Program-made: the position numbers and the translations under genes
Notes under the pieces: generated by a model
Told to the model about the DNA's origin: nothing
The model's input: the letters and a program-made list of their open reading frames with translations, nothing else
Database searches by the model: none
In this document: positions 1 through 8,320 of the stretch, piece after piece
Layout of the letters: the number at the start of each line of letters is the position of its first letter
Position numbering within the stretch: position 1 is the stretch's first letter
Source of the DNA: Burkholderiales bacterium 8X
GTDB lineage: Bacteria; Pseudomonadota; Gammaproteobacteria; Burkholderiales; Burkholderiaceae_C
NCBI GenBank assembly: GCA_902506565.1
Contig: LR732703.1
Location: 1,656,642 to 1,720,641, forward strand
Length of the DNA: 64,000 nt
Reading direction: 5' to 3'

Positions 1-270
1 CTGCAGGTGGCGACCAGCGCGCAAGACCCGTCGCAGATCGACATCCACATCCTCAAGCGCCGCGGTCCGCCGCTGGCTGCGCCGGTCCAGCTGCCGGCCC
101 GCAGCGAGCGCATGTCGGCGCTGCTCGCGGCCAGCCGGCTGCGACGCAAGCTGCGCCGGCAGCAAGAAGGCGAGCTGCAGCCGATCGAGCAGGCCACCGT
201 GCTGCGGCTCGACCTCCACAAGGGGAAGGAAAAAGGCCATGCACTGGATCGCCTTGCAATGGCTGCCTGA
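1..270 (+). CDS. imuA: ImuA, C-terminal part (5' end outside window)
   Basis: C-terminal end of the RecA/SulA-like accessory protein of the ImuA-ImuB-DnaE2 mutasome, which carries out error-prone translesion synthesis after DNA damage. The reading frame is open from base 1. It contains the conserved tail around QIDIHILKRRGPPL, followed by basic residues, and stops at 268-270. The last 32 bases overlap the start of imuB, so the two genes are probably translationally coupled. The start, promoter and any LexA box lie left of the window and cannot be seen. The call rests on the conserved tail plus the imuB-dnaE2 context. Confidence 0.85.
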   Translation: MQVATSAQDPSQIDIHILKRRGPPLAAPVQLPARSERMSALLAASRLRRKLRRQQEGELQPIEQATVLRLDLHKGKEKGHALDRLAMAA

Positions 271-1681
271 GGATGCGGGCCCGCTGGCCGGCGCGCCCGA
301 AGCCGCACCGGCCTTGCCTTCGGCCGAGGCGCTCGGCTGGTGGGCCTTGCGCTTCACGCCGCGGGTGGCCTGGGTCGACGAGGCCTTGCTGCTCGAGGTT
401 TCCGCCTGCGAGCGCCTGTGGGGCGGGCGGCTGTCGCTGATGCGCGAACTCGCCGCCAGCCAGCCGGCCACCGTGCGAATGCGTCAGGCGCAAGGCGCCA
501 GCAGCCTGGTGGCGCTGGCACGGCTGCGGCTCTTCGCGCGTGGCGAACGTCCGCCCGAGGCGGTGCCGGCCGATCTGCCGCTCGACACGCTGAGCGCCGC
601 CCGCGAGCACCTGGGCGTGCTGGCGCACCTGGGCTGCCGCCGCTGGGGCGAAGTCGCGGCGCTGCCGCGCGGGGGCCTCATCCGCCGTTTCGGCAAGGGC
701 CTGCGCGAGGCGCTCGACATCGCCTGGGGCCTGCGCCCGGAAAGCCATCGCTGGGCGACGCTGCCCGACACCTTCGAGCAGAAGCTCGAACTGCCCGCGC
801 TGGCCGAAGGCGCGCCCGAGCTGATGTGGTCCGCCAACCGGCTGCTCGGCGCGCTGCAGATCTGGCTGCGGGCCCGCCAGCGCGGCGTGGTGGCGCTGGA
901 GCTGGAGTGGACGCTCGACCTGAAGCGCTTCAACGGCGTCGACCTGCCGCCCACGCAGGCCGTCACGGTGCGCACCGCCGAGCCGACGCAGGACATGGCG
1001 CACCTTCGCCGGCTGCTGTCGGAACGGCTCGCCCTCACCACCCTGGCCGCGCCGGCCAGCTGGCTGCGGCTGCGTTCGCTCGAGACCACCCCGTGGGCCG
1101 GTGCCAGCACCAGCTTCCTGCCGGAGGACAACCGCAAGGGCGACAAGCTGCACGAGCTGGTCGAGCGGCTGAGCGCGCGGCTCGGCCCGCAGCAGGTGCT
1201 GAGCGCAGTCGCCCAGGCCGACCATCGGCCCGAGTGCAAGCAGCAATGGCAGCCGGCGGTGAAGGGCGACCTGGCAGTGCGCAAGAGCGCCCCGCGGCCT
1301 GCCAAGAGCCGGGGCAAGGCAGCGACATCGGCAGTGACATCGACGTCGACGTTGACGTCGACATCCACGTCTCCCGAGGTCGAAGCGCAGGCGCCGCCGG
1401 TACCCGTCGGCACCGATGCGCTCTACCCGCCCTGGCTGCTGCGCCAGCCGCAGCCCTTGCCGATGCGCGGCGAGCATCCGTTCTACCAGGGCGTCTTGCG
1501 CCGGCTTGTCGGTCCGCAGCGGCTCGAGGCCGGATGGTGGGGCGATGGACGTCCGGCCGTGCGCGACTACTACATCGCCGAGAGCCCGCAAGCCGGGCTG
1601 GTCTGGATCTACCGCGAGCGGCCGAGCGCCAGCTTTGCCGATCACGAGGTGCGCTGGTACCTGCAGGGCCTCTATGCCTGA
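239..1681 (+). CDS. imuB: ImuB, Y-family polymerase-like mutasome protein
   Basis: ImuB is a catalytically inactive Y-family polymerase relative. In the known system it bridges ImuA, the beta clamp and DnaE2 at lesions. The 480-residue frame has the family segment FTPRVAWVDEALLLEVS near residue 40 and ends with the conserved tail WYLQGLYA. The ATG at 239 follows a purine-rich Shine-Dalgarno (aaggggaaggaa) inside the end of imuA. The stop at 1679-1681 overlaps the dnaE2 ATG at 1674. A Ser/Thr-rich spacer at about residues 361-379 is encoded by a short DNA repeat and probably separates the polymerase-like part from the C-terminal part. Length is usual for the family. Confidence 0.92.
   Translation: MHWIALQWLPEDAGPLAGAPEAAPALPSAEALGWWALRFTPRVAWVDEALLLEVSACERLWGGRLSLMRELAASQPATVRMRQAQGASSLVALARLRLFARGERPPEAVPADLPLDTLSAAREHLGVLAHLGCRRWGEVAALPRGGLIRRFGKGLREALDIAWGLRPESHRWATLPDTFEQKLELPALAEGAPELMWSANRLLGALQIWLRARQRGVVALELEWTLDLKRFNGVDLPPTQAVTVRTAEPTQDMAHLRRLLSERLALTTLAAPASWLRLRSLETTPWAGASTSFLPEDNRKGDKLHELVERLSARLGPQQVLSAVAQADHRPECKQQWQPAVKGDLAVRKSAPRPAKSRGKAATSAVTSTSTLTSTSTSPEVEAQAPPVPVGTDALYPPWLLRQPQPLPMRGEHPFYQGVLRRLVGPQRLEAGWWGDGRPAVRDYYIAESPQAGLVWIYRERPSASFADHEVRWYLQGLYA
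1330..1372 (+). repeat. Short gacatcgac/gacgtcgac repeat inside imuB
   Basis: Imperfect tandem repeats built on gacatcgac and gacgtcgac, including two copies of gacgtcgac at 1342-1350 and 1354-1362 separated by gtt. They encode the alternating Ser-Thr linker of ImuB. The units are partly self-complementary (GACGTC, GTCGAC). The tract stays in frame, so it can vary in length without breaking imuB. Confidence 0.7.
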
Positions 1682-4600
1682 GCTCAGCGACAAGCAGCTG
1701 CGCGCGCGCATGCCCAAGGTGCAGCTGCTGCCCGGGTCGGGGCCGGGGCCGGGGCCGGTGCCTGCCTCACCCCGCAGGCACCGGCTGCCCGACTATGCCG
1801 AGCTGCACTGCCTGTCGAACTTCAGCTTCCAGCGCGGTGCATCCAGCCCCGAGGAGCTGGTCGTGCTCGCCTACGAGTTGGGTTATTCGGCGCTCGCGCT
1901 CACCGACGAATGCTCGGTCGCCGGCGTGGTGCGGGCCCACACCGGCCTCAAGGAATACCTCGAGCTGCTCGACGAAAACGAGCAGGACCATCCCGAAATG
2001 CCTCCGCATCCCCGCAACCCGGGCTTCCGGGTGCTGCATGGCAGCGAGTTCCGCTTCGAGCGCTTCCGGCTGGTGGTCATCGCCCGCGACCTGGAGGGCT
2101 GGGGCAACCTGTGCGAGTTCATCACCGCGGCCCGCACCACCGCGCCCAAGGGCGAGTACCACGTGAGCCTCGAGGACAGCGACCTCGCATCGCTCACCCA
2201 TTGCGAGATCCTGCTGGCGCCGCTGCGGGAGCCGGGCAGGGGGCTCGGCGCCGATCTCCGGGCGGGGCTCGACGCGCTGTGCCACGACCTCGGCCGCATC
2301 GCATCGTCGATCGGAACGCCGCCGTGGCTTTTGGTCGAGCTGGCCAACGAGCTCGACGACGATCTCTGGCTCGCCAACCTGCACGAGGCCTCGGAGCGCA
2401 CCGGCGCACCGCTGGTCGCGGGCGGCGACGTACACATGCACCTGCGCTCGCGCAAGCCGCTGCAGGACGTGATCACGGCGGTGCGCGAAGGCCGGGCGGT
2501 CGACCAGTGCGGCTTCGCGCTGCAACCCAATGCCGAGCGCCACTTGCGCCCGCGCAAGCGGCTGGCGGACATCTTCCCGGCCACGCTCCTGGCCAACACG
2601 CTCGAGGTGATGCGGCGCTGCACCTTCGACCTCGACGAGATCCGGGCGCACTACCAGTACCCGCTCGAACTGGTGGCAACCGGCGAGACCCCGGCCGAGA
2701 CCCTGGTGCGCAAGACCTGGGAAGGCGCGGCCGGGCGCTATCCCGGCGGGCTGCCGGACAAGGTGCGCGTCCAGCTGCAGCACGAACTCGACCTGATCGT
2801 CGAACTCGGCTACGAGATGTTCTTCCTGACCGTCGAGGACGTGGTTCGCTTCGCCAACGAGCGCGGCATCCTGTGCCAGGGCCGTGGCTCCTCGGCCAAT
2901 TCGGCGGTCTGCTATTGCCTCGGCATTACCGCCATCAACCCGGAGACCGGCAACCTGCTGTTCGAGCGCTTCCTGAGCCGCGAACGGCGCGAGCCACCCG
3001 ACATCGACGTCGACTTTGAGCACCAGCGGCGCGAGGAAGTCATCCAGTACATCTACCAGAAGTACGGGCGCGAGCGGGCCGCGATCGCGGCGGTGGTCAT
3101 CTGCTATCGATCCCGCAGCGCCTTGCGCGATGTCGGCAAGGCGCTCGGCGTGGACGAGCGCCTCATCGACGAATTCGCCAAGGACCACTACTGGTTCGAC
3201 CAGGCCATCCTGGAGCAGCGCATGGGCGAGGCGATCGAGCGCGCCGGGGTCGACGAGGATCCGCTCAAGGTGCATCAATGGCTCGAGCTCACCCAGCAGC
3301 TCAAGGGCTTTCCGCGCCACCTGAGCCAGCACGTGGGCGGCTTCGTGCTGACCGAGGGCAAGCTCACGCGGCTGGTGCCGGTCGAGAACGCCTCGATGAA
3401 GGACCGCTCGGTCATCCAGTGGGAAAAGGACGATCTCGAGGCCATGGGCATGCTCAAGGTCGACGTGCTCGCGCTCGGCATGCTGAGCGCGATCCGGCGC
3501 GGGCTCGACTTCATGAACGCCTGGCGCGGCAGCCGGGTGCAGATGCACCAGATCCCGAACGAAGACGCGCCGGTGTACGACATGATGTGCGAGGCCGATA
3601 CGGTCGGCGTGTTCCAGATCGAGAGCCGGGCCCAGATGTCGATGCTGCCGCGGCTGCAGCCGCGCGAGTACTACGACCTGGTGATCGAGGTCGCGATCGT
3701 GCGGCCCGGCCCGATCCAGGGCGGCATGGTGCATCCGTACCTCAAGAACCGCGACACGCTCCGGCGGGGCGGGCAGATCCACTACCCGTATCCCGACCTC
3801 ATCCCGGCGCTCGGCCGCACGCTCGGCGTGCCGATCTTCCAGGAGCAGGTGATGCAGATCGCGATGATCGCGGCCGGCTTCACGCCCGACCAGGCGGATC
3901 GCCTGCGCCGCTCGATGGCCGCCTGGAAGCGCAAGGGCGGCGTCGACAAGTTCCACCAGCCGCTGGTCGACGGCATGGTCGAGCGCGGCTACGAGCGCGA
4001 GTTCGCCGAGGCCATCTTCAAGCAGGTGCAGGGCTTCGGCGAATACGGTTTTCCGGAAAGCCATGCGGCCAGCTTCGCGCTCCTGGTGGTGGTGAGCTGC
4101 TGGCTCAAGCATCACGAGCCGGCCTGCTTCCTGGCCGCGATGCTCGACGCCCAGCCGATGGGTTTCTATTCGCCTTCGCAACTGGTGCAGGACGCGCGCC
4201 GCCATGGGGTCGAGGTGCGGCCGGTGGACGTCACCCGAAGCCACTGGGACTGCACGCTGGAGACGCCGTCGGCGGCGCCGGCTTCGCGCTCGCCCGGCCC
4301 GGCGCTCCCGTTCGCCCATCGCACCGGCCGGCCGCACCAGCCGGCGGTGCGGCTGGGGCTCCGGCGGGTCTCGACCTTGAGCGAAGCCGGCGCCCAGCGC
4401 CTGCTCGCGGCCCGCGCCCAGGCGCCTTTCAGCAGCACCGAAGATCTCGCCCTGCGCGCCGAACTCGACGCCAGGGACATGGCCGCGCTGGCAGCAGCCG
4501 ATGCCTTGCTGCCGCTATCGGGCCATCGCCGGCAGCAGGTCTGGGATGCCACCGCGCAGAAGCGGTCGGCGGCCCTGCTCAAGGGCGTTCCGATCAACGA

Positions 4601-5063
4601 GCGCGCCCTGGAGCTGCCCGCGGCGCCCGAAGGCGAGGAAATCGTCGGCGACTACGCGGCCCTCGGCCTCACGCTGCGGCGCCATCCGCTCGCCTTGCTG
4701 CGGCCGAGGCTGGCCCGCATGCGGCTCCTGAACAGCCAGCAGCTCGCGCCGGTGGCCAACGGCCGCACCGTGCGGGCCTGCGGCATCGTCACCATGCGCC
4801 AGCGCCCCGGCACCGCCAAGGGCACGCTGTTCGTCACCCTCGAGGACGAGACCGGCTGCGTCAACGTCATCGTCTGGAACCATGTGGTCGAGGCCTGGCG
4901 CGAGCCGCTCCTCAAGGCCCACCTGCTCGCGGTGCAAGGCACCTGGCAGCGCGACACCGAGAACGGCGGCGAAGTGCGCCACCTGATCGCGACCGGTTTC
5001 AAGGACCTGACGCCGCTGCTCGGCCGCCTTGCAAGCAGTAGCAAGAGCCGGGACTTCCATTGA
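1674..5063 (+). CDS. dnaE2: Error-prone DNA polymerase DnaE2 (ImuC)
   Basis: C-family DNA polymerase that extends across lesions together with ImuA and ImuB. About 1129 residues: an N-terminal PHP domain starting at LPDYAELHCLSNFSF, the polymerase aspartates in PDIDVDFE (D443, D445, D447 from this start), the conserved VPIFQEQVMQIA segment, and a C-terminal OB fold (near LFVTLEDETGCVNVIVWN). The ATG at 1674 overlaps the imuB stop. The frame is open further upstream to 1416, but that part is antisense-like shadow inside imuB. The PHP domain carries an unusual insert of roughly 15-20 residues (EYLELLDENEQDHPEMPPHP) where family members usually have a short turn. Confidence 0.93.
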   Translation: MPELSDKQLRARMPKVQLLPGSGPGPGPVPASPRRHRLPDYAELHCLSNFSFQRGASSPEELVVLAYELGYSALALTDECSVAGVVRAHTGLKEYLELLDENEQDHPEMPPHPRNPGFRVLHGSEFRFERFRLVVIARDLEGWGNLCEFITAARTTAPKGEYHVSLEDSDLASLTHCEILLAPLREPGRGLGADLRAGLDALCHDLGRIASSIGTPPWLLVELANELDDDLWLANLHEASERTGAPLVAGGDVHMHLRSRKPLQDVITAVREGRAVDQCGFALQPNAERHLRPRKRLADIFPATLLANTLEVMRRCTFDLDEIRAHYQYPLELVATGETPAETLVRKTWEGAAGRYPGGLPDKVRVQLQHELDLIVELGYEMFFLTVEDVVRFANERGILCQGRGSSANSAVCYCLGITAINPETGNLLFERFLSRERREPPDIDVDFEHQRREEVIQYIYQKYGRERAAIAAVVICYRSRSALRDVGKALGVDERLIDEFAKDHYWFDQAILEQRMGEAIERAGVDEDPLKVHQWLELTQQLKGFPRHLSQHVGGFVLTEGKLTRLVPVENASMKDRSVIQWEKDDLEAMGMLKVDVLALGMLSAIRRGLDFMNAWRGSRVQMHQIPNEDAPVYDMMCEADTVGVFQIESRAQMSMLPRLQPREYYDLVIEVAIVRPGPIQGGMVHPYLKNRDTLRRGGQIHYPYPDLIPALGRTLGVPIFQEQVMQIAMIAAGFTPDQADRLRRSMAAWKRKGGVDKFHQPLVDGMVERGYEREFAEAIFKQVQGFGEYGFPESHAASFALLVVVSCWLKHHEPACFLAAMLDAQPMGFYSPSQLVQDARRHGVEVRPVDVTRSHWDCTLETPSAAPASRSPGPALPFAHRTGRPHQPAVRLGLRRVSTLSEAGAQRLLAARAQAPFSSTEDLALRAELDARDMAALAAADALLPLSGHRRQQVWDATAQKRSAALLKGVPINERALELPAAPEGEEIVGDYAALGLTLRRHPLALLRPRLARMRLLNSQQLAPVANGRTVRACGIVTMRQRPGTAKGTLFVTLEDETGCVNVIVWNHVVEAWREPLLKAHLLAVQGTWQRDTENGGEVRHLIATGFKDLTPLLGRLASSSKSRDFH

Positions 5064-5097
5064 GGCAGCCGGACGTTTTTTCGCTAACCTAGCAGCC

Positions 5098-6138
5098 ATG
5101 ATCGCCATGACCTCAACGCTTTCGTTCGCACGCCACGCCTTCGACCCCGATCCACTCGCGGTCGGCGCACCGGTCGGACCGCCGCCACCCGCACCGGACG
5201 TCCCGAACGTTCCGCCGATGCCGAATCCGCCGCCGTCGCCGGCGCCGCCCCCCGAAGGCGATCCGCCCACGGTCGAGCCGCCCATGACCGACCCCGGCAA
5301 GCCCGCGCCGGTCGGCGATCCGCCGCCGGGCGCCAATGCCAATGCCGACGCCAGCGCCAGCGCCGGCGCCACCGCCAGCACCAGCGCCAGCGCCCTCAAG
5401 CGCATCCATGCGCGGCGGCTGCGCGAAATCTATCGCTCGGCCGGCTGGCCCTGCTGCGACGCGATCGAGGTCGACCTCCTGGCCGCGGGGCTGCTCGAGC
5501 GGGTGCGATCCGAACACGGCCACGAAACCCTGCGCGTCACCGACGCCGGCATCGGGCACATCGCGAGCGCGCTGGTGGTCAACCGGACCGTGATGTCACG
5601 CCACGAGGCCCTGGTCGAGCAAGTGGCACGCGAGATGACGCGGGCCGGCCGAGTCGCCTGGCGCGGACTGAGCCTGCGGGCCCGGCTTGCCGGCGCGACC
5701 GAGGCGGACAAGCCTCGCTGGTGCATCGCCCGGCCCGATGTCTTCTCGATCCGGAACACCAGTGTCGAGGCCTATGCGCAGCCGATCGTGCACGAGGTCA
5801 AGGTCAACCGTGCCGACCTGCTGAGCGACCTGCGCAAGCCCGACAAGCGTGCCGCCTACCTCGATCTGGGCGGCGAATGCTGGTATGTGCTGGGCTGCGA
5901 CGCGAAGGGCCGGCCGATCGGCGAGCCGGAGGAGATCCCGTCCGAATGCGGCGTGCTGATCGCGCGCGATGGGCGCCTGGTGGTGGCGCGGTCGGCCGTG
6001 CACCGGGCCTTGCCCCGCATGCCCTTCGGCGTGTGGATGGCCCTGGCGAAGGCGCAGCCGGTCGCGGGCTTCGACCATGAATCGCAGGACCTGCTCGGCG
6101 AAACCGTATCGATCGCGACGCTCGCTTCCGCGTCCTGA
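5098..6138 (+). CDS. MmcB-like PD-(D/E)XK protein with Pro-rich and winged-helix-like N-terminus
   Basis: About 346 residues. The C-terminal domain shows a PD-(D/E)XK nuclease core: D214 in RPDVFSI, then E233-V-K235 in HEVKVNRADLLSDLR, a WYVLG strand and EIPSECGVLIA. This pattern resembles the MmcB/DUF1052 DNA-repair family; in Caulobacter, mmcB is an SOS gene linked to mitomycin C tolerance. Ahead of it lie a Pro-rich stretch (about residues 20-80), an Ala/Ser linker, and a helix-turn-helix-like region (about 105-155). It follows dnaE2 by 34 bases on the same strand, so co-expression with the mutasome is likely. A start at 5107 is also possible; TTG 5029 is less likely. The family match is by eye. 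Confidence 0.65.
   Translation: MIAMTSTLSFARHAFDPDPLAVGAPVGPPPPAPDVPNVPPMPNPPPSPAPPPEGDPPTVEPPMTDPGKPAPVGDPPPGANANADASASAGATASTSASALKRIHARRLREIYRSAGWPCCDAIEVDLLAAGLLERVRSEHGHETLRVTDAGIGHIASALVVNRTVMSRHEALVEQVAREMTRAGRVAWRGLSLRARLAGATEADKPRWCIARPDVFSIRNTSVEAYAQPIVHEVKVNRADLLSDLRKPDKRAAYLDLGGECWYVLGCDAKGRPIGEPEEIPSECGVLIARDGRLVVARSAVHRALPRMPFGVWMALAKAQPVAGFDHESQDLLGETVSIATLASAS
5332..5394 (+). repeat. gcc-xxx hexamer tract encoding Ala/Ser/Asn linker
   Basis: A run of GCC codons alternating with AAT, GAC, AGC, GGC, ACC codons, giving an Ala-x-Ala-x linker between the Pro-rich N-terminus and the folded part of the MmcB-like protein. In-frame hexamer repetition suggests growth by slippage. Confidence 0.65.
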
Positions 6139-6142
6139 CCGC

Positions 6143-6829
6143 CTAGGCCCCGAGCACGCGCCGCCTGAATCCACCGAAGACTTCCGCGATGCTCGCCTTG
6201 ACCGGCCGAGCCACGAACTCGGTGGCCTGCCCGCCGCCGCGTGCCAGTTCCTGCGCAGCCAACCGGTCTTCGAGCCAGGGCAGGTAGTCGGCCGCCGCCA
6301 GCACCAGGGGCGATGCCAGCTTCTCGTCGCCGAGCCCGCGGCGCGGCGGCCCCGCCAGCATGATGTAGGTCTCGATCGGCTCGCCGGTGCGGATGTCGTT
6401 CGAGGTCTCGTACAAGCCGGCCACCGCGAACACCGGCCGCTCGGCGATCGAGAAGTCGACCACCGCTTTCTTCCCGCCCACCTGCCGGCGCTCCTGCCAG
6501 GACGAAATCGGGATCAGGCAGCGCCGGATCGCGAACGCGAACTTGAAGCTCGGCAGGCGGGTGACCTGGCTGCCATCCGCGATGAAATGCTCTCGCTTGG
6601 CTTTCTGCCGGGGCTCGCCGGGCTGGGGGTAGTTGCGATGAAAGCCCCAGCGGCGAACCTCGACCTGCACGCCCGGCCCGTCCTCGTTCGAGCGCACCAC
6701 CGGATTCCAGGTGCTTCGAAGGCAATCCACGGCGCCGGTTCCGACTTCGCCCAGCACGTCGGGCACCCCGATCCGCCGCAGGTCAGGGTCGCGGAACCAG
6801 CTGCTGTCGAGGCGGTAGCGATGGCTCAT
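6143..6829 (-). CDS. Divergent SRAP (HMCES/YedK-like) protein lacking Cys2
   Basis: 228 residues matching the SOS-response-associated peptidase fold: RRWGF (59-63), RCLIP (103-107) followed by E113, and AGLYE (137-141). Canonical SRAP proteins use Cys2, exposed after Met removal, to crosslink abasic sites, helped by an Asn, a Glu and a His. Here the protein begins Met-Ser-His-Arg. The Glu is kept, but the Asn-Ala-Arg segment and the His-x-Arg-Met-Pro motif are not recognisable. An in-frame stop two codons before the ATG excludes a longer start carrying Cys2. It lies 3 bases behind the sugar transferase gene and converges on the mutasome genes. It could bind abasic DNA without crosslinking, or have a new role. 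Confidence 0.75.
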   Translation of the reverse strand: MSHRYRLDSSWFRDPDLRRIGVPDVLGEVGTGAVDCLRSTWNPVVRSNEDGPGVQVEVRRWGFHRNYPQPGEPRQKAKREHFIADGSQVTRLPSFKFAFAIRRCLIPISSWQERRQVGGKKAVVDFSIAERPVFAVAGLYETSNDIRTGEPIETYIMLAGPPRRGLGDEKLASPLVLAAADYLPWLEDRLAAQELARGGGQATEFVARPVKASIAEVFGGFRRRVLGA

Positions 6830-6832
6830 GAC

Positions 6833-7558
6833 TCAGTTCGAGCCATCGCGCAGGGCGACGGTCCTGACGGTTCGCAGCAAGATCTTGACGTCGCACCAGA
6901 GCGACCAGTTGGCCACGTATTCGACATCGAGTTCGACTCGCCTGGCATAGGGCAAACGATTTCTTCCGCTGATCTGCCAAAGCCCGGTGATGCCGGGCCG
7001 CATGGCACAGTAGGACGGCCAGGCATTGCCGTACAGGCTGCGCTGCCTCGACATGCAAGGCCTGGGCCCGACCAGGCTCATGTCGCCCTTGATCACGTTC
7101 CAGAGCTGGGGCAGTTCGTCCAGGCTGGTCTTGCGAAGAACGCCGCCCAGCACCGTGACCCGCGGGTCGGCCTCGAGCTTCTGGAAGGTGTTCCATTGGG
7201 TGCGCGCCATGTCGTTCTGGCTCAGGAAGTCCTCCAGCACCCGGTCGCCGTCGCGCACCATCGAGCGGAACTTGTAGAACCGAAAGGGCCGGCCGCCCTT
7301 GCCGATCCGGTGCTGCCAGAAATGCACCGGGCGGCCCATGCTCAACTGCACGGCCAGCATCAGGATGACGTAGAGCGGGCTCAGCAGCAAGAGCAGCAGC
7401 GTGGCGCCGACCAGGTCCATGGTGCGCTTCGCAGTCCGCTGTGCGACCGAAAGGCCACGGGGGTGGGCGCCCGACGCGCCGTTGCCGGACACGGGCTTCG
7501 TCCCGGGCTTGGCAGCGGGCGGATCGCGCAGCGCCTCGCTAATCTCGGGGCGCTGCAT
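6833..7558 (-). CDS. Undecaprenyl-phosphate sugar-1-phosphate transferase (WbaP/ExoY type)
   Basis: 241-residue bacterial sugar transferase (PF02397 type). It transfers a sugar phosphate to the lipid carrier at the inner membrane, the first step of exopolysaccharide or O-antigen assembly. Visible features are a membrane segment (about 49-70, LVGATLLLLLLSPLYVILML), the FRFYKFRSM motif, TSLDELPQLWNVIKGDMSLV, GPRP, and PGITGLWQISGRN. No polysaccharide cluster surrounds it. The next gene, the SRAP-like one, starts 3 bases after its stop in the same frame, so they are probably co-transcribed. The specific sugar cannot be told. Confidence 0.9.
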   Translation of the reverse strand: MQRPEISEALRDPPAAKPGTKPVSGNGASGAHPRGLSVAQRTAKRTMDLVGATLLLLLLSPLYVILMLAVQLSMGRPVHFWQHRIGKGGRPFRFYKFRSMVRDGDRVLEDFLSQNDMARTQWNTFQKLEADPRVTVLGGVLRKTSLDELPQLWNVIKGDMSLVGPRPCMSRQRSLYGNAWPSYCAMRPGITGLWQISGRNRLPYARRVELDVEYVANWSLWCDVKILLRTVRTVALRDGSN

Positions 7559-7791
7559 GGATCACACCTTCTGCGCGCCGAAGGTCGAGGTGAAGATGAA
7601 GAACCACGGTGGGGCGACGAGACCTGTTCGAATCATCGGCCATGGTGGCCGCTGCCGGGGGAACAACCGGTCATGGTCGCCGCTGCCCAGGGCTTGCCGC
7701 GTAGGACAAGGCCGAGCCTGACCTCTGCAGAGCTGAAGGCCCCAATCGCTCGAGATCGCCGCGCCGCGTTGCGATCCGGCGAGGCGCGCCT

Positions 7792-8238
7792 TCAGTTGGA
7801 GTGGGCCCGCGCCCAGCGCACGATGTCCGCCGCCGACATCGCGCCCGCCTGTCGCGCCACTTCGCGCCCGTCCTTGAAGAGCGCGAGCGTCGGAATGCTG
7901 CGGATGTTAAAGCGCGCTCCCAGTGAAGGCACCGCCTCGGTATCGACCTTGGCGAGGCGCATCGACGGCTCGAGCTGCGCCGCCGCCTGCTCATAGGCCG
8001 GCGCCATCTGCCGACAGGGTCCGCACCACGGCGCCCAGAAGTCGACCAGCACCGGGATCTGGTTGCGCTGGACATGCCGGTCGAACGCGCCGGCATCGAG
8101 CGCCGTCGAATGCGCGTTGAAGATCGGCTGGTGGCAATTGCCGCAGTCCGGGGCGCTTGCAAGTTGCGTCTTCTGCACCCGGTTGGTGGTGTGGCAATGC
8201 GGGCAGACGATGTGGAGCGAATCGGTGGTGTTGCTCAT
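7792..8238 (-). CDS. trxC: Thioredoxin 2 (TrxC)
   Basis: 148-residue cytoplasmic thioredoxin with an N-terminal zinc finger (C12, C15, C32, C35) and the redox centre WCGPC (C72, C75). The zinc-binding extension separates TrxC from TrxA. It reduces protein disulphides and helps against oxidative stress. A Shine-Dalgarno AAGGATC lies just upstream of the ATG at 8238. The 233 bases between it and the sugar transferase gene (7559-7791) show no convincing gene. Confidence 0.95.
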   Translation of the reverse strand: MSNTTDSLHIVCPHCHTTNRVQKTQLASAPDCGNCHQPIFNAHSTALDAGAFDRHVQRNQIPVLVDFWAPWCGPCRQMAPAYEQAAAQLEPSMRLAKVDTEAVPSLGARFNIRSIPTLALFKDGREVARQAGAMSAADIVRWARAHSN

Positions 8239-8320
8239 GCGAGATCCTTGGCGACGAACCCGTCAGTTAGGGGTTCGACCGGAGGATTGCAAGCCACCGC
8301 AGGCGCAGAATGCGGCTCCC

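Noticed and set aside
1330..1372. Short repeats in imuB as a possible CRISPR array
   Set aside because: Units are 9 bases without spacers and lie in frame in a gene; no cas genes are in the window.
53..1717. Long open frame on the - strand opposite imuB (554 codons)
   Set aside because: High GC keeps opposite frames open. Its product is Arg/Gln/Leu-rich without family motifs, while imuB on the + strand is clear.
1767..4337. Long - strand frame opposite dnaE2 (856 codons)
   Set aside because: A mirror of dnaE2 codon bias (His/Val/Asp/Glu-rich); no recognisable protein.
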